Notes: generated by a model from the sequence alone, not told the origin. Positions 38,542 to 47,509 are shown, counted from the first letter of the stretch. The stretch is 64,000 bases of DNA from Rhodoblastus acidophilus (GCF_009720655.1 NZ_WNKS01000006.1:62001-126000), one strand, 5' to 3'. Numbers and translations are program-made.

Positions 38542-38615
38542 GCGGGTGTAGCTCAATGGTAGAGCAGCAGCCTTCCAAGCTGAATACGAGGGTTCGATTC
38601 CCTTCACCCGCTCCA
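38542..38615 (+). tRNA. tRNA-Gly (UCC anticodon)
   Basis: A complete cloverleaf of 74 bases with encoded CCA. The acceptor stem is GCGGGTG with CACCCGC, the D-arm is GCTCAATGGTAGAGC, the anticodon loop is CTTCCAA giving TCC, and the T-arm is GAGGGTTCGATTCCCTT. Its last 18 bases recur at 44084-44101, so it has probably served as an integration target. Confidence 0.96.
38598..38615 (+). other. Candidate attachment site, tRNA-Gly 3' end
   Basis: TTCCCTTCACCCGCTCCA, the 3' end of the tRNA gene, matches 44084-44101 exactly and in the same orientation. This is the classical signature of tRNA-targeted integration. Confidence 0.65.
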
Positions 38616-38730
38616 CCACTAACCTTCTGAACAACGAGCGATTCTGTTTTAGCAGCACTCGACGCGCCGTTCGCTTTCGTTGCAGAACATGTCGCCCTGC
38701 TTTTTCAAATCGGCGCCGCGTCCTTCATGC

Positions 38731-38922
38731 TTACCCAGACGGTAAGACCGCGTTGAGGATCGTCAGCAGGATCACCGCGCCGACGAAGAGGAACCACGCC
38801 CTGCGGGAGTCCTTGCCGGCCCTCATCGCCTCGACTTCTCTGGCCGACATTTGCGAGGATTTCTCGTTCAGCCTCTTGCGTTCACGAATAGCGTTCGGAT
38901 CGAATTTGTAGACGTTTGACAT
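38731..38922 (-). CDS. Small membrane protein with one C-terminal helix
   Basis: A 63-residue protein with a charged N-terminal half (ERKRLNEKSSQMSAREVEAM) and one membrane helix near the end (AWFLFVGAVILLTILNAVL). I do not recognise a family. The ATG at 38922 has GGAG 6 bases upstream, better than the in-frame ATG five codons earlier at 38937. It lies just inside the tRNA-bounded segment. Confidence 0.65.
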   Translation of the reverse strand: MSNVYKFDPNAIRERKRLNEKSSQMSAREVEAMRAGKDSRRAWFLFVGAVILLTILNAVLPSG

Positions 38923-39000
38923 TCGTTTCTCCGTCATTGTTGGCTGACACGACAGTCCTTGTTCCCTCGGGGGCGGGCTGCGTCGGCGCAGGGGCGCCCG

Positions 39001-39513
39001 TCAGAGACTCTCGACCTTCAGCGTGTTGTGGAACGTCCGGCCGCAGAATTTCTCGAAAATTTCGACGGCGGAGATGCTCTCCGCGTCATTGTAGAAGGGC
39101 GTGCCGGGGCCGCGCTCCTTTATCAGGTCGCCGTTCGAGCCGCGCAAGTGCGCGACGATGGCGTCGACTTTGAATTCCTTTGCGGGACCGCGACCGATGC
39201 TGGCGGGCTTGGCAACGACCGGAGTGAACGCGATCGTCAGCCCCGCCTTCTTGACCGCGCTGCTCAATTCGTTGGTCGTGTAGCGCGCGGCCTTGTCGCG
39301 TCCTCTTGCGGCGGCTGGCGCGGGGGTCGTCGGCGCGGCCCTGCGCGCGCGCGTCGCCTTGGCGGGCTTCGCAGCCTTCGCCGGCTTGGCGCCACGGTCG
39401 GACTTCTTTGTCTCCCGCGCCTGCGCAGGAGTTTCGACGACAGCCGTCGGGGTCTCGGAAACGGTCTGTCCGGCTTCGGAATTCGTGTCGGCGGCCTGCG
39501 TGTGGTCGGTCAT
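39001..39513 (-). CDS. Histone-H1-like basic protein, start codon joined to element copy 7
   Basis: A 170-residue protein with an Ala/Lys/Pro-rich N-terminal tail (KPAKAAKPAKATRARR) and a conserved C-terminal domain (SIGRGPAKEFKVDAIVAHLR, GPGTPFYNDAESISAVEIFE). A paralogue with the same domain and start (MTD.TQA) lies at 45919-46707, which supports the ATG at 39513. Element copy 7 abuts and shares this ATG. Because the pre-insertion ATG is preserved at 39639 and the 126-bp insertion is open in frame, translation could also start there and add 42 element-encoded residues. The basic tail suggests nucleic-acid binding; function is unproven. Confidence 0.78.
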   Translation of the reverse strand: MTDHTQAADTNSEAGQTVSETPTAVVETPAQARETKKSDRGAKPAKAAKPAKATRARRAAPTTPAPAAARGRDKAARYTTNELSSAVKKAGLTIAFTPVVAKPASIGRGPAKEFKVDAIVAHLRGSNGDLIKERGPGTPFYNDAESISAVEIFEKFCGRTFHNTLKVESL

Positions 39514-39635
39514 ACGGTTTCCGCAAGATCGCTTCGCGATCCGCGAAAACGAAATCGCGCGGAAATCCTCCAGGCGAAGGGCGGATTTCCGAGCGAATGG
39601 AATACGATTTCCGAACTGATCGTTCGGAAATCGTA
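39513..39635 (-). repeat. 123-bp palindromic element, copy 7, at a start codon
   Basis: Core flanked by TCA at 39510-39512 and 39636-39638 (TGA in element orientation). The last A of the core and the TG of the target repeat form the ATG of the histone-like gene. It shares the GAAC-GATCA-GTTC hairpin with copy 5. Confidence 0.94.
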
Positions 39636-39788
39636 TCATGCGTCTGGTCGTTCGCTCCGAATATTCAGCCTCTCGGAGCATCGCCTGCAGCGCAACGTGC
39701 TTGTCAATCTGTTTCGTCGAGAGTGCTCGGCTTCGGAGCGCCAGCGCGTGTCGCATTGGACTGCGACACGACTCGCGATGCGCCTGGG

Positions 39789-39938
39789 TCAGCGAACGAA
39801 TCCGAAGCCGATGAGGCCTGAAAGGATCAGGTAGATAGCGACGACGTAATTCAGGAGTTTCGGCCGGATGAGGATCAGCACGCCCGCGACAAGCGAGACG
39901 ATCGGTTGGAGGTGGGGAACGCCGATGTTCACATGCAT
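39789..39938 (-). CDS. Small membrane protein, DUF3096-like
   Basis: A 49-residue protein with two hydrophobic stretches (LQPIVSLVAGVLILI and NYVVAIYLILSGLIGFGF), matching the short DUF3096 type found widely in proteobacteria. The ATG at 39938 has GGAG 9 bases upstream. Function is unknown; the family is often seen near stress-related genes. Confidence 0.7.
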   Translation of the reverse strand: MHVNIGVPHLQPIVSLVAGVLILIRPKLLNYVVAIYLILSGLIGFGFVR

Positions 39939-40017
39939 GTGCAGTGTCTCCGATCCGAGAAGGCGAGGCGAACGTGCCTGGCGCCGTGCCCCGTACCTGC
40001 AACTCGCGGCTGGCGCC

Positions 40018-41220
40018 CTAATGACGCGCCGCCTTTCGCGCCTTCGCGCCAATCCACCTCGCAGCGCGGGTTCGGCTTTGCGGTGGAGTGCTGTCGCCAT
40101 CCGGCCTTGTCGCGGGCGGCCGGTCCGACTGCGAAAGGGTGGTGGGCGTCGGCTTCGCGCTGGCGGAGCGGGCGGGTTTTTCCCTGCCCGCGGCTGGCGC
40201 AGCTTCGGAGGCCGGCTTGGCGGGACGCCGGCCTCGCTTGGTCTGGGCCGCGTCAGCGCGGTCCGGCGCGGGAGCGGAATTCCTGCCGGAAGTCTTCGAC
40301 AAGGCAGCCCGCTTTCGCGTCACCGTCGCCTCCGCGGGCGCCTCCGATTGCGGATTGGCCTTTTTGGCCAAGCTGCTTTGGGCGCCCTGCTCCACACCGC
40401 GCTTCGTCCTGGCGACGACCTTCTGCGCCGCGACCTTCGACTTCGACCCCGCCACGCGCTTGCCGGTCGGCGTGCTTTCCATGCGCGCCGTCGTCGCCGG
40501 TCGCGCCTCTGGCGCTTCGATCTCCAGCCCGAACAGCGCCGCCATGTCGTCGACGGCGAGCACGCGCGCGCTGCTGGCGCCGGCGTCGCAGATCGACAGA
40601 TCGCCCGCCGAGGACACGAGGTCGCCGCGATCGACGCCACGCAGGGTGAACAGCACGTCGGGATCATGGTCCAGCCGCGCGCCCACGCCATAAAGCGTCG
40701 CCGCCACATGTTTGCACATTCCCGCCCAGTCCGGGCACGAACAGGACATCTTGATCTCTTTTGGCGTCGGGAACAGCCCGTCGGTCTCGCGGCAGACGCG
40801 CTCCATCACATGTTTCGAGAATTTTCCCTGAAGCAGTTCGACGAGCGAGCCGATCGAGCCGGCGCAATCGGCGCAGATCGCGCCCCAGCGCGCCGTCGCA
40901 GCGACGGTGACGTCGATCTTGACCTTGTAGGTTTCCGAACCCGCCACCAGAGCCTCGACCTTGCCGCGCGAAACACGCAAGTCGATGACGGCGCCATGCT
41001 TGACGTAAGAGCGCCCGCGCCCCAGCCGGTTGGCGTAGTCGGAATAGCGCTCGAGATTATCGCACCACGCCCTGCCCCAGAAGCTTTTGGCGATCTTGGC
41101 GCCGTCCACCACCACCGGCGCGACGGACGTCCCCTTCTTGCGCAGCTTTTCGACTTCCTTCGCAGCCCGGGCGCGGCGCTCGGCGACCGAGACATAAGGC
41201 TGGAAACCCCAAAAGCTCAT
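40018..41220 (-). CDS. SWIM zinc-finger protein with basic C-terminal tail
   Basis: A 400-residue protein. Residues ~1-200 form the SWIM-associated region, with the zinc-finger pattern CSCPDWAGMCKH (CxCx6CxH). Residues ~265-400 are a low-complexity Lys/Arg/Ala/Pro tail like a DNA-binding histone-type tail. SWIM proteins are often encoded next to SNF2 helicases, as here: its ATG overlaps the helicase stop (TGATG), and GGGAGG lies 4 bases upstream. It probably acts with the helicase on DNA. Confidence 0.88.
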   Translation of the reverse strand: MSFWGFQPYVSVAERRARAAKEVEKLRKKGTSVAPVVVDGAKIAKSFWGRAWCDNLERYSDYANRLGRGRSYVKHGAVIDLRVSRGKVEALVAGSETYKVKIDVTVAATARWGAICADCAGSIGSLVELLQGKFSKHVMERVCRETDGLFPTPKEIKMSCSCPDWAGMCKHVAATLYGVGARLDHDPDVLFTLRGVDRGDLVSSAGDLSICDAGASSARVLAVDDMAALFGLEIEAPEARPATTARMESTPTGKRVAGSKSKVAAQKVVARTKRGVEQGAQSSLAKKANPQSEAPAEATVTRKRAALSKTSGRNSAPAPDRADAAQTKRGRRPAKPASEAAPAAGREKPARSASAKPTPTTLSQSDRPPATRPDGDSTPPQSRTRAARWIGAKARKAARH

Positions 41221-43916
41221 CACGCCTCCCGTGTCGCCGCGTCGAGATCGAGACGAACGAGGTCGAGCAACTGGCGGCCGTCGAGTTCAGTCAAATTGAT
41301 CTCGCCGCCGCCGTGCAACAGGTCATCGGCCATCCGCATCTTCGACTCGATCAGCGCATCGATTCGCTCTTCTATCGTGCCACGGCAGATGAACTTGTGC
41401 ACCAGCACATTTCGCTTCTGGCCGATGCGGAAGGCGCGGTCGGTCGCCTGGTTCTCGACCGCGGGATTCCACCAGCGGTCGAAATGCACCACATGCGACG
41501 CCGCCGTCAGCGTCAGTCCCGAACCGCCCGCCTTCAATGACAGCACGAAGAAGGGCGCACGCTCGTCCTCCTGAAATTGCTTCACCAGCGCCCTGCGCTT
41601 GCCCACCGCCGTCTCGCCGCTGAGCGACAGGCCGGGACGCTGGAAAATGTCGGCGAGCAGGGCGTACAGCGGGTCGATCGCTTCGGTGAACTGCGTGAAC
41701 ACCAGCAGCTTTTCTTGCCGGCTGGCGATGGTGGCGGCGACTTCGGCGAGCCGGGCGAATTTGCCGCTGTCCTCGCTCGCCCAGTTCGATCCGACGATCC
41801 CGTGCTCGGCGTGATTGCAAATCTGCTTCAAGCGCATCAGCGTCGTCAGAACCAGCGCGCGCCGCTCCATTCCGTCAGCATTCTCAAGCCGGCTTTCAAA
41901 GGCGTCGACGGTGGTCTGGTAGAGCGCCGCCTGTTTGCGGCTGAGGCTGCAAAACGCCTTCACCTCCGTCTTGTCCGGCAGGTCGGCGATCACGCTGCGA
42001 TCGGTTTTCATGCGCCGCAGGATGTAAGGCGCGATCAGGCGCCGCAGCGGCGCGTAGGACGGCGGCGTCTGGTCGGCGAGCCGCTTGGCGAAGGTTTGAA
42101 ATGCCTTGGAAGACCCCAGCAGTCCCGGATTGAGGAAGTCGAAGATCGACCAGAGATCGCCGAGGTTGTTCTCGACCGGCGTGCCCGTGAGCGCGATGCG
42201 TCCCTCGGCTTCCAGCGCCTTCACTGCGCGGGTCTGCTTGGCCTGCGGGTTCTTGATCGCCTGCGCCTCGTCGATGACGACGAACCTCCAGGGAGTCTTG
42301 GCGATCCAGCCGAACCGCAACAGCGCGCCATAGCTGATCACGACGAGATCGTTTTTCGCCAGCGCGGCTTCTGGCGCCGCGAGCGTGTCCGCCTTCGCGA
42401 AGGCGGGATGCGCGACAAACACGTTTAGGGACGGCGCGAATTTTTCCGCCTCCGCCGCCCAGTTGGCGAGGAGCGACGCCGGGGCGACGATCAGGCTGGG
42501 GCGGCGCTCTCCGTCGCGCTGGGCGAGCAGCAGCGCGAGCACCTGAACCGTCTTGCCCAGGCCCATGTCGTCGGCGAGACAGGCGCCGAGGCCGAGGCGC
42601 GCCAGAAACCCGAGCCAGCGCACACCGGCCTCCTGATACGGCCTGAGCGTCGCCTTGAGCGCCTCGCCCGGCAGCGCCGCCGCGATGGCCTCCGGGCGGC
42701 GACAGGCGTCAAGGGTTTGGGCGAGCCAGTCGCCCGCCTTCACATGCGCCCAGGTCCTTTCGGCGGAAGACGCCGCATCGCGCGCGCCGATGTCGGCGCC
42801 GGCGAGCAGCCGCATCGCCTGGCCAAAGGAAATCCCCTCGGTCTGGGCAAGCCTTTCGATCTCGGCGTAGCGGTCGAGCGCCGCCTTCAGCTTGTCATGA
42901 TCGACCTCGACCCATTTGCCGCGCAGCAGGACGAGGCCGTCGGTGGCGGCGACGAGGCTGGCGATTTCGTCGCGGGTCAGGGGCTCGCCATCAAGCGTGA
43001 CATCCACCTTGAAGTCGAGCAACTGCCCTGCCCCCACCAGCGACGGCGTGTTCGCGCCGACGGTGGCTTCGACGGCCGGGCGGCTCGGACGGCTGGCGGG
43101 CCAGGACGCCGGCATCCGCACCACCAGGCCGGCTTCCTCCAAGGTCGCGACATCCTGCAGCAGTCGCATGGCGTCGGCGGGCGTCCAGCGCAGGGGATGG
43201 AAAATCTCGCCGGAGTCAACGATCTCCCTCAGCCAATCGCAGGCTTCGCTGGCGCGACTGACCGGCTCCAGCAGTTTGAGCAGATCGGCTTTGGCGCTCG
43301 CGCCGGCATATTCGCGCAGAACCGCCCCCAGCGGCGCATGGCGAAGCGCGCCCTGCCCTGTCAGGCCCGGAACATAGGTGGCGAGAAAGGCGAAGGGCCG
43401 CTCGGCGTCCTTGCGGTTTTCGGCAAGATTGAAATGCACGCGCCCGACATGCCGCCACCGGCTGTCGCGCGCGGCGAGAAACGCGTCCAGATCGAGACCG
43501 CTTTCTGCGCGCTCGACGTCAAAGGCATCGCTGAGCAAACGCCACAGTCCGGCTAACGCATCGGCGTCAAGATATTCGCCGCCGAGCATGGGCGGCGCCT
43601 CCTCGGCGATCTGCGCGCATTCGTCCAAGCTCGGGGCTGGCGCCGGCTCGTCTCCCGCCCGGCAGCGCGCAGCGGTGAAACGGAGCGCGACACTGCGCCA
43701 AAACGCAAGGTCGGCTGGCAGACGCCCGCCCGCTTCGGCGAGCCCAAGATGCGCGAGCCCATAACCCGCGCCACGCGCGAACGCCGCCTTGATGCCCGCT
43801 GCTATAGCGGCATCGTCGATGGTCGCCTCGCCGGCCACGTTTTCCAGACGCAGAGTTCCATGTGGCGTGATGACGGCGGCGAGGGAAAGAGGGTGCGCGC
43901 AAGGAGTCGGAGCCAT
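41220..43916 (-). CDS. SNF2-family DNA helicase/translocase
   Basis: An 898-residue superfamily 2 ATPase of the SNF2/RapA-HepA type. The N-terminal ~400 residues are family-specific. The helicase core has Walker A DDMGLGKTVQ, the DEAQ box VIDEAQAIKN, motif III ALTGTPVENN, motif V LKAGGSGLTLTAASHVVHFD and motif VI ATDRAFRIGQ. It should move along duplex DNA using ATP and may remodel protein-DNA complexes. It pairs with the downstream SWIM gene and is the largest gene of the tRNA-bounded segment. Confidence 0.93.
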   Translation of the reverse strand: MAPTPCAHPLSLAAVITPHGTLRLENVAGEATIDDAAIAAGIKAAFARGAGYGLAHLGLAEAGGRLPADLAFWRSVALRFTAARCRAGDEPAPAPSLDECAQIAEEAPPMLGGEYLDADALAGLWRLLSDAFDVERAESGLDLDAFLAARDSRWRHVGRVHFNLAENRKDAERPFAFLATYVPGLTGQGALRHAPLGAVLREYAGASAKADLLKLLEPVSRASEACDWLREIVDSGEIFHPLRWTPADAMRLLQDVATLEEAGLVVRMPASWPASRPSRPAVEATVGANTPSLVGAGQLLDFKVDVTLDGEPLTRDEIASLVAATDGLVLLRGKWVEVDHDKLKAALDRYAEIERLAQTEGISFGQAMRLLAGADIGARDAASSAERTWAHVKAGDWLAQTLDACRRPEAIAAALPGEALKATLRPYQEAGVRWLGFLARLGLGACLADDMGLGKTVQVLALLLAQRDGERRPSLIVAPASLLANWAAEAEKFAPSLNVFVAHPAFAKADTLAAPEAALAKNDLVVISYGALLRFGWIAKTPWRFVVIDEAQAIKNPQAKQTRAVKALEAEGRIALTGTPVENNLGDLWSIFDFLNPGLLGSSKAFQTFAKRLADQTPPSYAPLRRLIAPYILRRMKTDRSVIADLPDKTEVKAFCSLSRKQAALYQTTVDAFESRLENADGMERRALVLTTLMRLKQICNHAEHGIVGSNWASEDSGKFARLAEVAATIASRQEKLLVFTQFTEAIDPLYALLADIFQRPGLSLSGETAVGKRRALVKQFQEDERAPFFVLSLKAGGSGLTLTAASHVVHFDRWWNPAVENQATDRAFRIGQKRNVLVHKFICRGTIEERIDALIESKMRMADDLLHGGGEINLTELDGRQLLDLVRLDLDAATREA

Positions 43917-44083
43917 CGCCTTTACCTAACACAGGCAACCGACGCTCCATACCGGGGTGCGGCGAGGCCTGGGTCCGACGGATTTTTTTCGGGAGGAAAA
44001 CTGGTAATCATCCCGGTGACAATTGAAGAGACGAAAGTCCTTAATTTATTGACTTTATTATCTTTTATCGCCTTGTCGGCTGT

Positions 44084-44101
44084 TTCCCTTCACCCGCTCC
44101 A
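44084..44101 (+). other. Candidate distal attachment site
   Basis: An exact 18-bp copy of the tRNA-Gly 3' end, in direct orientation, 5.47 kb from the tRNA gene. The bases before and after it do not match the tRNA context. It marks the far edge of a putative integrated segment. Confidence 0.6.
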
Positions 44102-44173
44102 AAATCCCTGATGGAAAGTGTTTGGACGCGCGCGGTCGCTCGCCGGCTTCATGCGCCTTGTCGCCATCACACG

Positions 44174-44206
44174 AAAAACCCCGCAACCGGCTTTCGCCGT
44201 GCGGGG
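44174..44206 (-). terminator. Terminator-like hairpin on the minus strand
   Basis: On the minus strand CCCCGCA pairs with TGCGGGG, with an inner CGGC/GCCG stem and GAAA loop, followed by TTTTT. It would end transcription arriving from the right, although no clear minus-strand gene lies directly upstream except the MFS gene at 44446. Confidence 0.7.
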
Positions 44207-44445
44207 CCTCTGATCCTCGGCCACTGTACATCCCAGCTCGCCTTGGAATTGCAACTATACTGACCCAAGCTTGTGGCAAACTTATGACGACGAGCGCGCA
44301 GGTTTCTGTTTTCCAGAATGACCTGGATGCGCTTGATCTCGGCCTCGGCGTTTTTCACGCGGCCTTGGCGTGATCACACTGCGAAATTGTCGACGTCAGC
44401 AGGATTTTCATCCGAAAACCCGTGGCCACTTTTCGGAAATTCCGC

Positions 44446-45837
44446 TTAGGGCGACGTCGCCTCGATGGCGGCGGCCGACGCCTCCATGGTCTCGATATCC
44501 ATCGCGCGGGTTTCCGTGCTCAGCAGCAAGGCGACAAGCGTGGCGCCGCCGAGCCCGGCGAGATAGAGGCCGACCGATCCCGGGCCATAGCCGGACGCAA
44601 GCCACGTGGCCGCGAAGGGAGTCAAAGCGGCGCCGAGGATCGAGGCCGCGTTATAGGCGATCCCCGAACCGGTGTAGCGCGTGTTGGTGGGAAAAAGTTC
44701 GGGCAACAGCGCCGACATCGGCCCGAAGGACAGGCCCATCAGGCTCATGCCAAGGCTCAAGAACGCCGCCATCAACCAGAGGTTCGCGTCCGCGCCCGAT
44801 CCCATGGTGGCGGGCGACAGGAACCAGCCAAAACTCAGGCCGAACAGGATGATGGCGCTGGTCACAATGAGCAGAAGGCGGCGTCTTCCAAAACGGTCGG
44901 CGAGCGCGCCCGAAATTGGGATGAACAGCGCGAAGAACAGTACGGCGACGAGCTGGAGAGTGAGAAATGTCCTGTAGTCGATGCCGAGCATGCCCTGCTC
45001 GACCTTGCCGATGGCGTAGGACAGGGTCCAGGTGTTCATCAGATAAAAAATGCCGTAGGTGGCGACCATGATGAAGGCGCCGCGGAAAAGTTCGCCGAAA
45101 TTGTTGCGAAACACTTCTGTCACCGGCGACCGCAGCTTTTCGCCGCGCTCCACGGCGCGGAGGAACACGGGCGTTTCGTTGAGTTTTACGCGCGCGTAAA
45201 GCCCGACCAGCACCATGAGGAGGGAGGCGAGGAACGGCAGCCGCCAGCCCCAGACGAGAAAGGGATCGTCGAGCCGCGCCGCGCCCGACTGGAACGCAAA
45301 AGCGGTGGTCAGGGCGAGAAAAGAACCGTTCGCCAGAATGAAGCCGAAGGGGGCGCCGAGCTGCGGCCACATCGCCGCCTTGGCGCGCTGGCCCGGCGCG
45401 GCGGTTTCGACGGCGAGCAGAGCGGCGCCGGACCATTCGCCGCCGAGCCCGAGGCCCTGGCAGAACCGCAGCGACGCCAGCAGCGCCGGCGCCAGCAGGC
45501 CCACCGTGTGATAGGGCGGCAGCAGGCCCACGGCGAAAGTGGCGAGCCCCATCAGCAGCAGTGAGCCGATCAATGTCGCTTTTCGTCCGGCGCGGTCGCC
45601 GAAATGACCGAACAGCATGGAGCCGATGGGACGCGCGATAAAGGCGACGCCAAAGGCGGCCATGGAGGCCAGCAGCGCCGCCGTCCCTTCGCCCTTGGGA
45701 AAGAACAGCAGCGGGAAGATCGAGACGGCGGCGGTCGCGTAAACGTAGAAATCGAAGAACTCGATGGTCGTGCCGATCACGCTGGCGACGATGATCCGCC
45801 GCCGCTCCTCCGGCGCGACCTCCACATGTCCGCTCAT
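44446..45837 (-). CDS. MFS transporter, metabolite:H+ symporter type
   Basis: A 463-residue inner-membrane transporter with twelve helices, of the metabolite:proton symporter group that includes ProP, ShiA and KgtP. It begins IIVASVIGTTIEFFDFYVYA, has the MFS loop motif GHFGDRAGRKATLIGSLLLM after helix 2, and FCQGLGLGGEWSGAALLAVE in helix 4. The ATG at 45837 has GGGAG 6 bases upstream. The substrate may be a carboxylate, amino acid or similar; the context does not narrow it. Confidence 0.88.
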   Translation of the reverse strand: MSGHVEVAPEERRRIIVASVIGTTIEFFDFYVYATAAVSIFPLLFFPKGEGTAALLASMAAFGVAFIARPIGSMLFGHFGDRAGRKATLIGSLLLMGLATFAVGLLPPYHTVGLLAPALLASLRFCQGLGLGGEWSGAALLAVETAAPGQRAKAAMWPQLGAPFGFILANGSFLALTTAFAFQSGAARLDDPFLVWGWRLPFLASLLMVLVGLYARVKLNETPVFLRAVERGEKLRSPVTEVFRNNFGELFRGAFIMVATYGIFYLMNTWTLSYAIGKVEQGMLGIDYRTFLTLQLVAVLFFALFIPISGALADRFGRRRLLLIVTSAIILFGLSFGWFLSPATMGSGADANLWLMAAFLSLGMSLMGLSFGPMSALLPELFPTNTRYTGSGIAYNAASILGAALTPFAATWLASGYGPGSVGLYLAGLGGATLVALLLSTETRAMDIETMEASAAAIEATSP

Positions 45838-45918
45838 GGCCGGCTCCCATCGGGACAGAGCGCATCGCAAGCGACCGCCGGCGTCGGAACGACGACGATC
45901 GCCTTCACGCGAAATGCG

Positions 45919-46707
45919 TCAGAGCAGTTCGACCTTGAGCTTGTTGTGGAACGTCTTGCCGCGGAACTTTTCGAAGATCTCCACCGCGGCCAGGCTTTCC
46001 TTGTCGTTGTAGAACGGCGTGCCGGGACCGCGCTCGCGGATCAGGTCGCCGTTGGAGCCGCGCAGATGCGCGATCATGGCGTCAACCTTGAATTCCCGGG
46101 CGGGGCCGCGACCGATGCTGGCGGCCTTGGTGACCACAGGCGTGAAATCCACGGTCAGCCCGGCCTTCTTCGCGGCGGCGTTCAGCTCGTTGCTGGTGTA
46201 GCGGGCCGCCTTGGCGCCGCGTCCGGCGGCGACGGCCACGCGCGCGGGTTTCGCCGCGGCGGCCTTGACCGGCTTGCTCGCGGGCTTGGCGGCCTTCACC
46301 GGCTTGGCGGCCTTCACCGGCTTGGCGGCCTTCACCGGCTTGGCGCTTTTCGCGGCGGGCTTGGCGCGCTTGGCCGGCGCGGCGGTCTTCGCGCCTTTGG
46401 CGACCTTGGCGGGCTTGGCTTCAGCCTTCACCGGCTTGGCGGCTTTCGCCGCCCGGGCGGCGGGCTTGCGCGCCTTCGCGGGCTTGACGACAGGCTCTTC
46501 CTGAACCGGCGCGGCGGGCGCCTCGACTGCCTTTTTGGCGCGCGGGGATTTCGCCGGTTTCGCGGCTTTCGGCTTCGCGACTTTGGCCCTCACGGCGCGC
46601 TTCTTCGGCTGCGACTCCTGAGCGGGCGTTTCGACACTCGCCGGAGTTTCGGCGACGGCCGGTTGAGCGTCGGAAGTGATTTCGGTAGCCTGCGTGTCGT
46701 CGGTCAT
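45919..46707 (-). CDS. Histone-H1-like basic protein with AKP repeats
   Basis: A 262-residue paralogue of the 39001 gene. Residues ~35-175 are Lys/Ala/Pro-rich with a repeated KPVKAA unit, like the tails of bacterial histone-H1-like proteins. The C-terminal ~85 residues form the shared domain (TPVVTKAASIGRGPAREFKV, then FYNDKESLAAVEIFEKFRGK). The tail suggests DNA compaction or binding; the domain is not one I can name. It lies outside the tRNA-bounded segment and has no element insertion, so it shows the ancestral start. Confidence 0.8.
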   Translation of the reverse strand: MTDDTQATEITSDAQPAVAETPASVETPAQESQPKKRAVRAKVAKPKAAKPAKSPRAKKAVEAPAAPVQEEPVVKPAKARKPAARAAKAAKPVKAEAKPAKVAKGAKTAAPAKRAKPAAKSAKPVKAAKPVKAAKPVKAAKPASKPVKAAAAKPARVAVAAGRGAKAARYTSNELNAAAKKAGLTVDFTPVVTKAASIGRGPAREFKVDAMIAHLRGSNGDLIRERGPGTPFYNDKESLAAVEIFEKFRGKTFHNKLKVELL

Positions 46708-46866
46708 GAGTTAGTCTCTTGCCTCTGCTATTTTACTTCATTCAGCGTCGCACGAAATATTTGTCAACTTGTTTCGCCGGATTCACGCATCCAACCGCGC
46801 GTTTCGCGCGGCGCCAGTCTTGCTGGGGCACAGGTCGCGAACGCAATCGAGGAGGAGTTGCGCGTC

Positions 46867-47421
46867 ATGAATACGACAACGCTCGCCAGCTTCAGGTTTC
46901 CGCGTCGGCTCACAACGACGTCCCGGGAGGACTATGCGCCGCAGGACATCATCGATGTCCTGAAGATCGATCCCTCCTATTTTCACCAGTCTTTTCGCAG
47001 GAAATTCAAGCCGAAGCCGGCGGAGCCCGACGCCGGCGATTTCTTCGGCGGACCCGCGCGCGCGCTCGACGTGACGTCGAAAACCCGCGACGCGCGCGAA
47101 CTGCTGGAGACGATGGCGGCGCTCGCCGACTTCCACAAACTTGTGGTCCGCGAAGACGTCGACCGCTTCGAGGCGATCGAGCCGGATTTTTCGCGCTGGC
47201 GCGATTTTCCCGGCGCCTTCGTGCTGTGGACGGCGCGAATCATCGCCGATGAGTCCGCGCGCCTGCGCGTCGTCCGCCAGCTCGTCACCAGCGAGGGCGC
47301 GGTCGCCGCCGTCGCGCAGGCGCTGGCGCTGTCGCCGCGCGTCAGCGTGGACGGCGAGGACATGATCGTCGCCTATGTCGCGGAGCGGAGCCGCCGTCCC
47401 GCGCTCGCCGGGGAACGATGA
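46867..47421 (+). CDS. Conserved-looking soluble protein of unknown function
   Basis: A 184-residue protein I do not recognise. No signal peptide or membrane helix is present. Features are an N-terminal basic segment (ASFRFPRRLTTTSRED), YFHQSFRRKFKPKP, and a mostly helical second half (ARELLETMAALADFHKLVVR). The ATG at 46867 has GAGGAG 9 bases upstream; the longer open frame to 45604 is antisense to two real genes. It is divergent from the histone-like gene. Confidence 0.7.
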   Translation: MNTTTLASFRFPRRLTTTSREDYAPQDIIDVLKIDPSYFHQSFRRKFKPKPAEPDAGDFFGGPARALDVTSKTRDARELLETMAALADFHKLVVREDVDRFEAIEPDFSRWRDFPGAFVLWTARIIADESARLRVVRQLVTSEGAVAAVAQALALSPRVSVDGEDMIVAYVAERSRRPALAGER

Positions 47422-47509
47422 GACAACCAAGACTCCTGGCGAGTGACTCCTGGCGATCTCGCGAGTGCGGCCCTATCTTGAGTGTCCCTGAACAAGCAAG
47501 ACGGACCCG

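Larger units (their letters stand above)
43917..44445. other. Gene-poor boundary region of the tRNA-Gly segment
   Basis: No convincing gene is visible. The stretch has an AT-rich part (44035-44080), the duplicated tRNA 3' end (44084-44101), a terminator on the minus strand (44174-44206), and short open frames of about 60-80 codons on both strands that look non-coding or like remnants. Confidence 0.5.

Noticed and set aside
44167-44358. 63-codon minus-strand frame near the distal attachment site
   Set aside because: It reads through a terminator hairpin before its stop and has no family likeness; it may be a remnant, so it was not listed as a gene.
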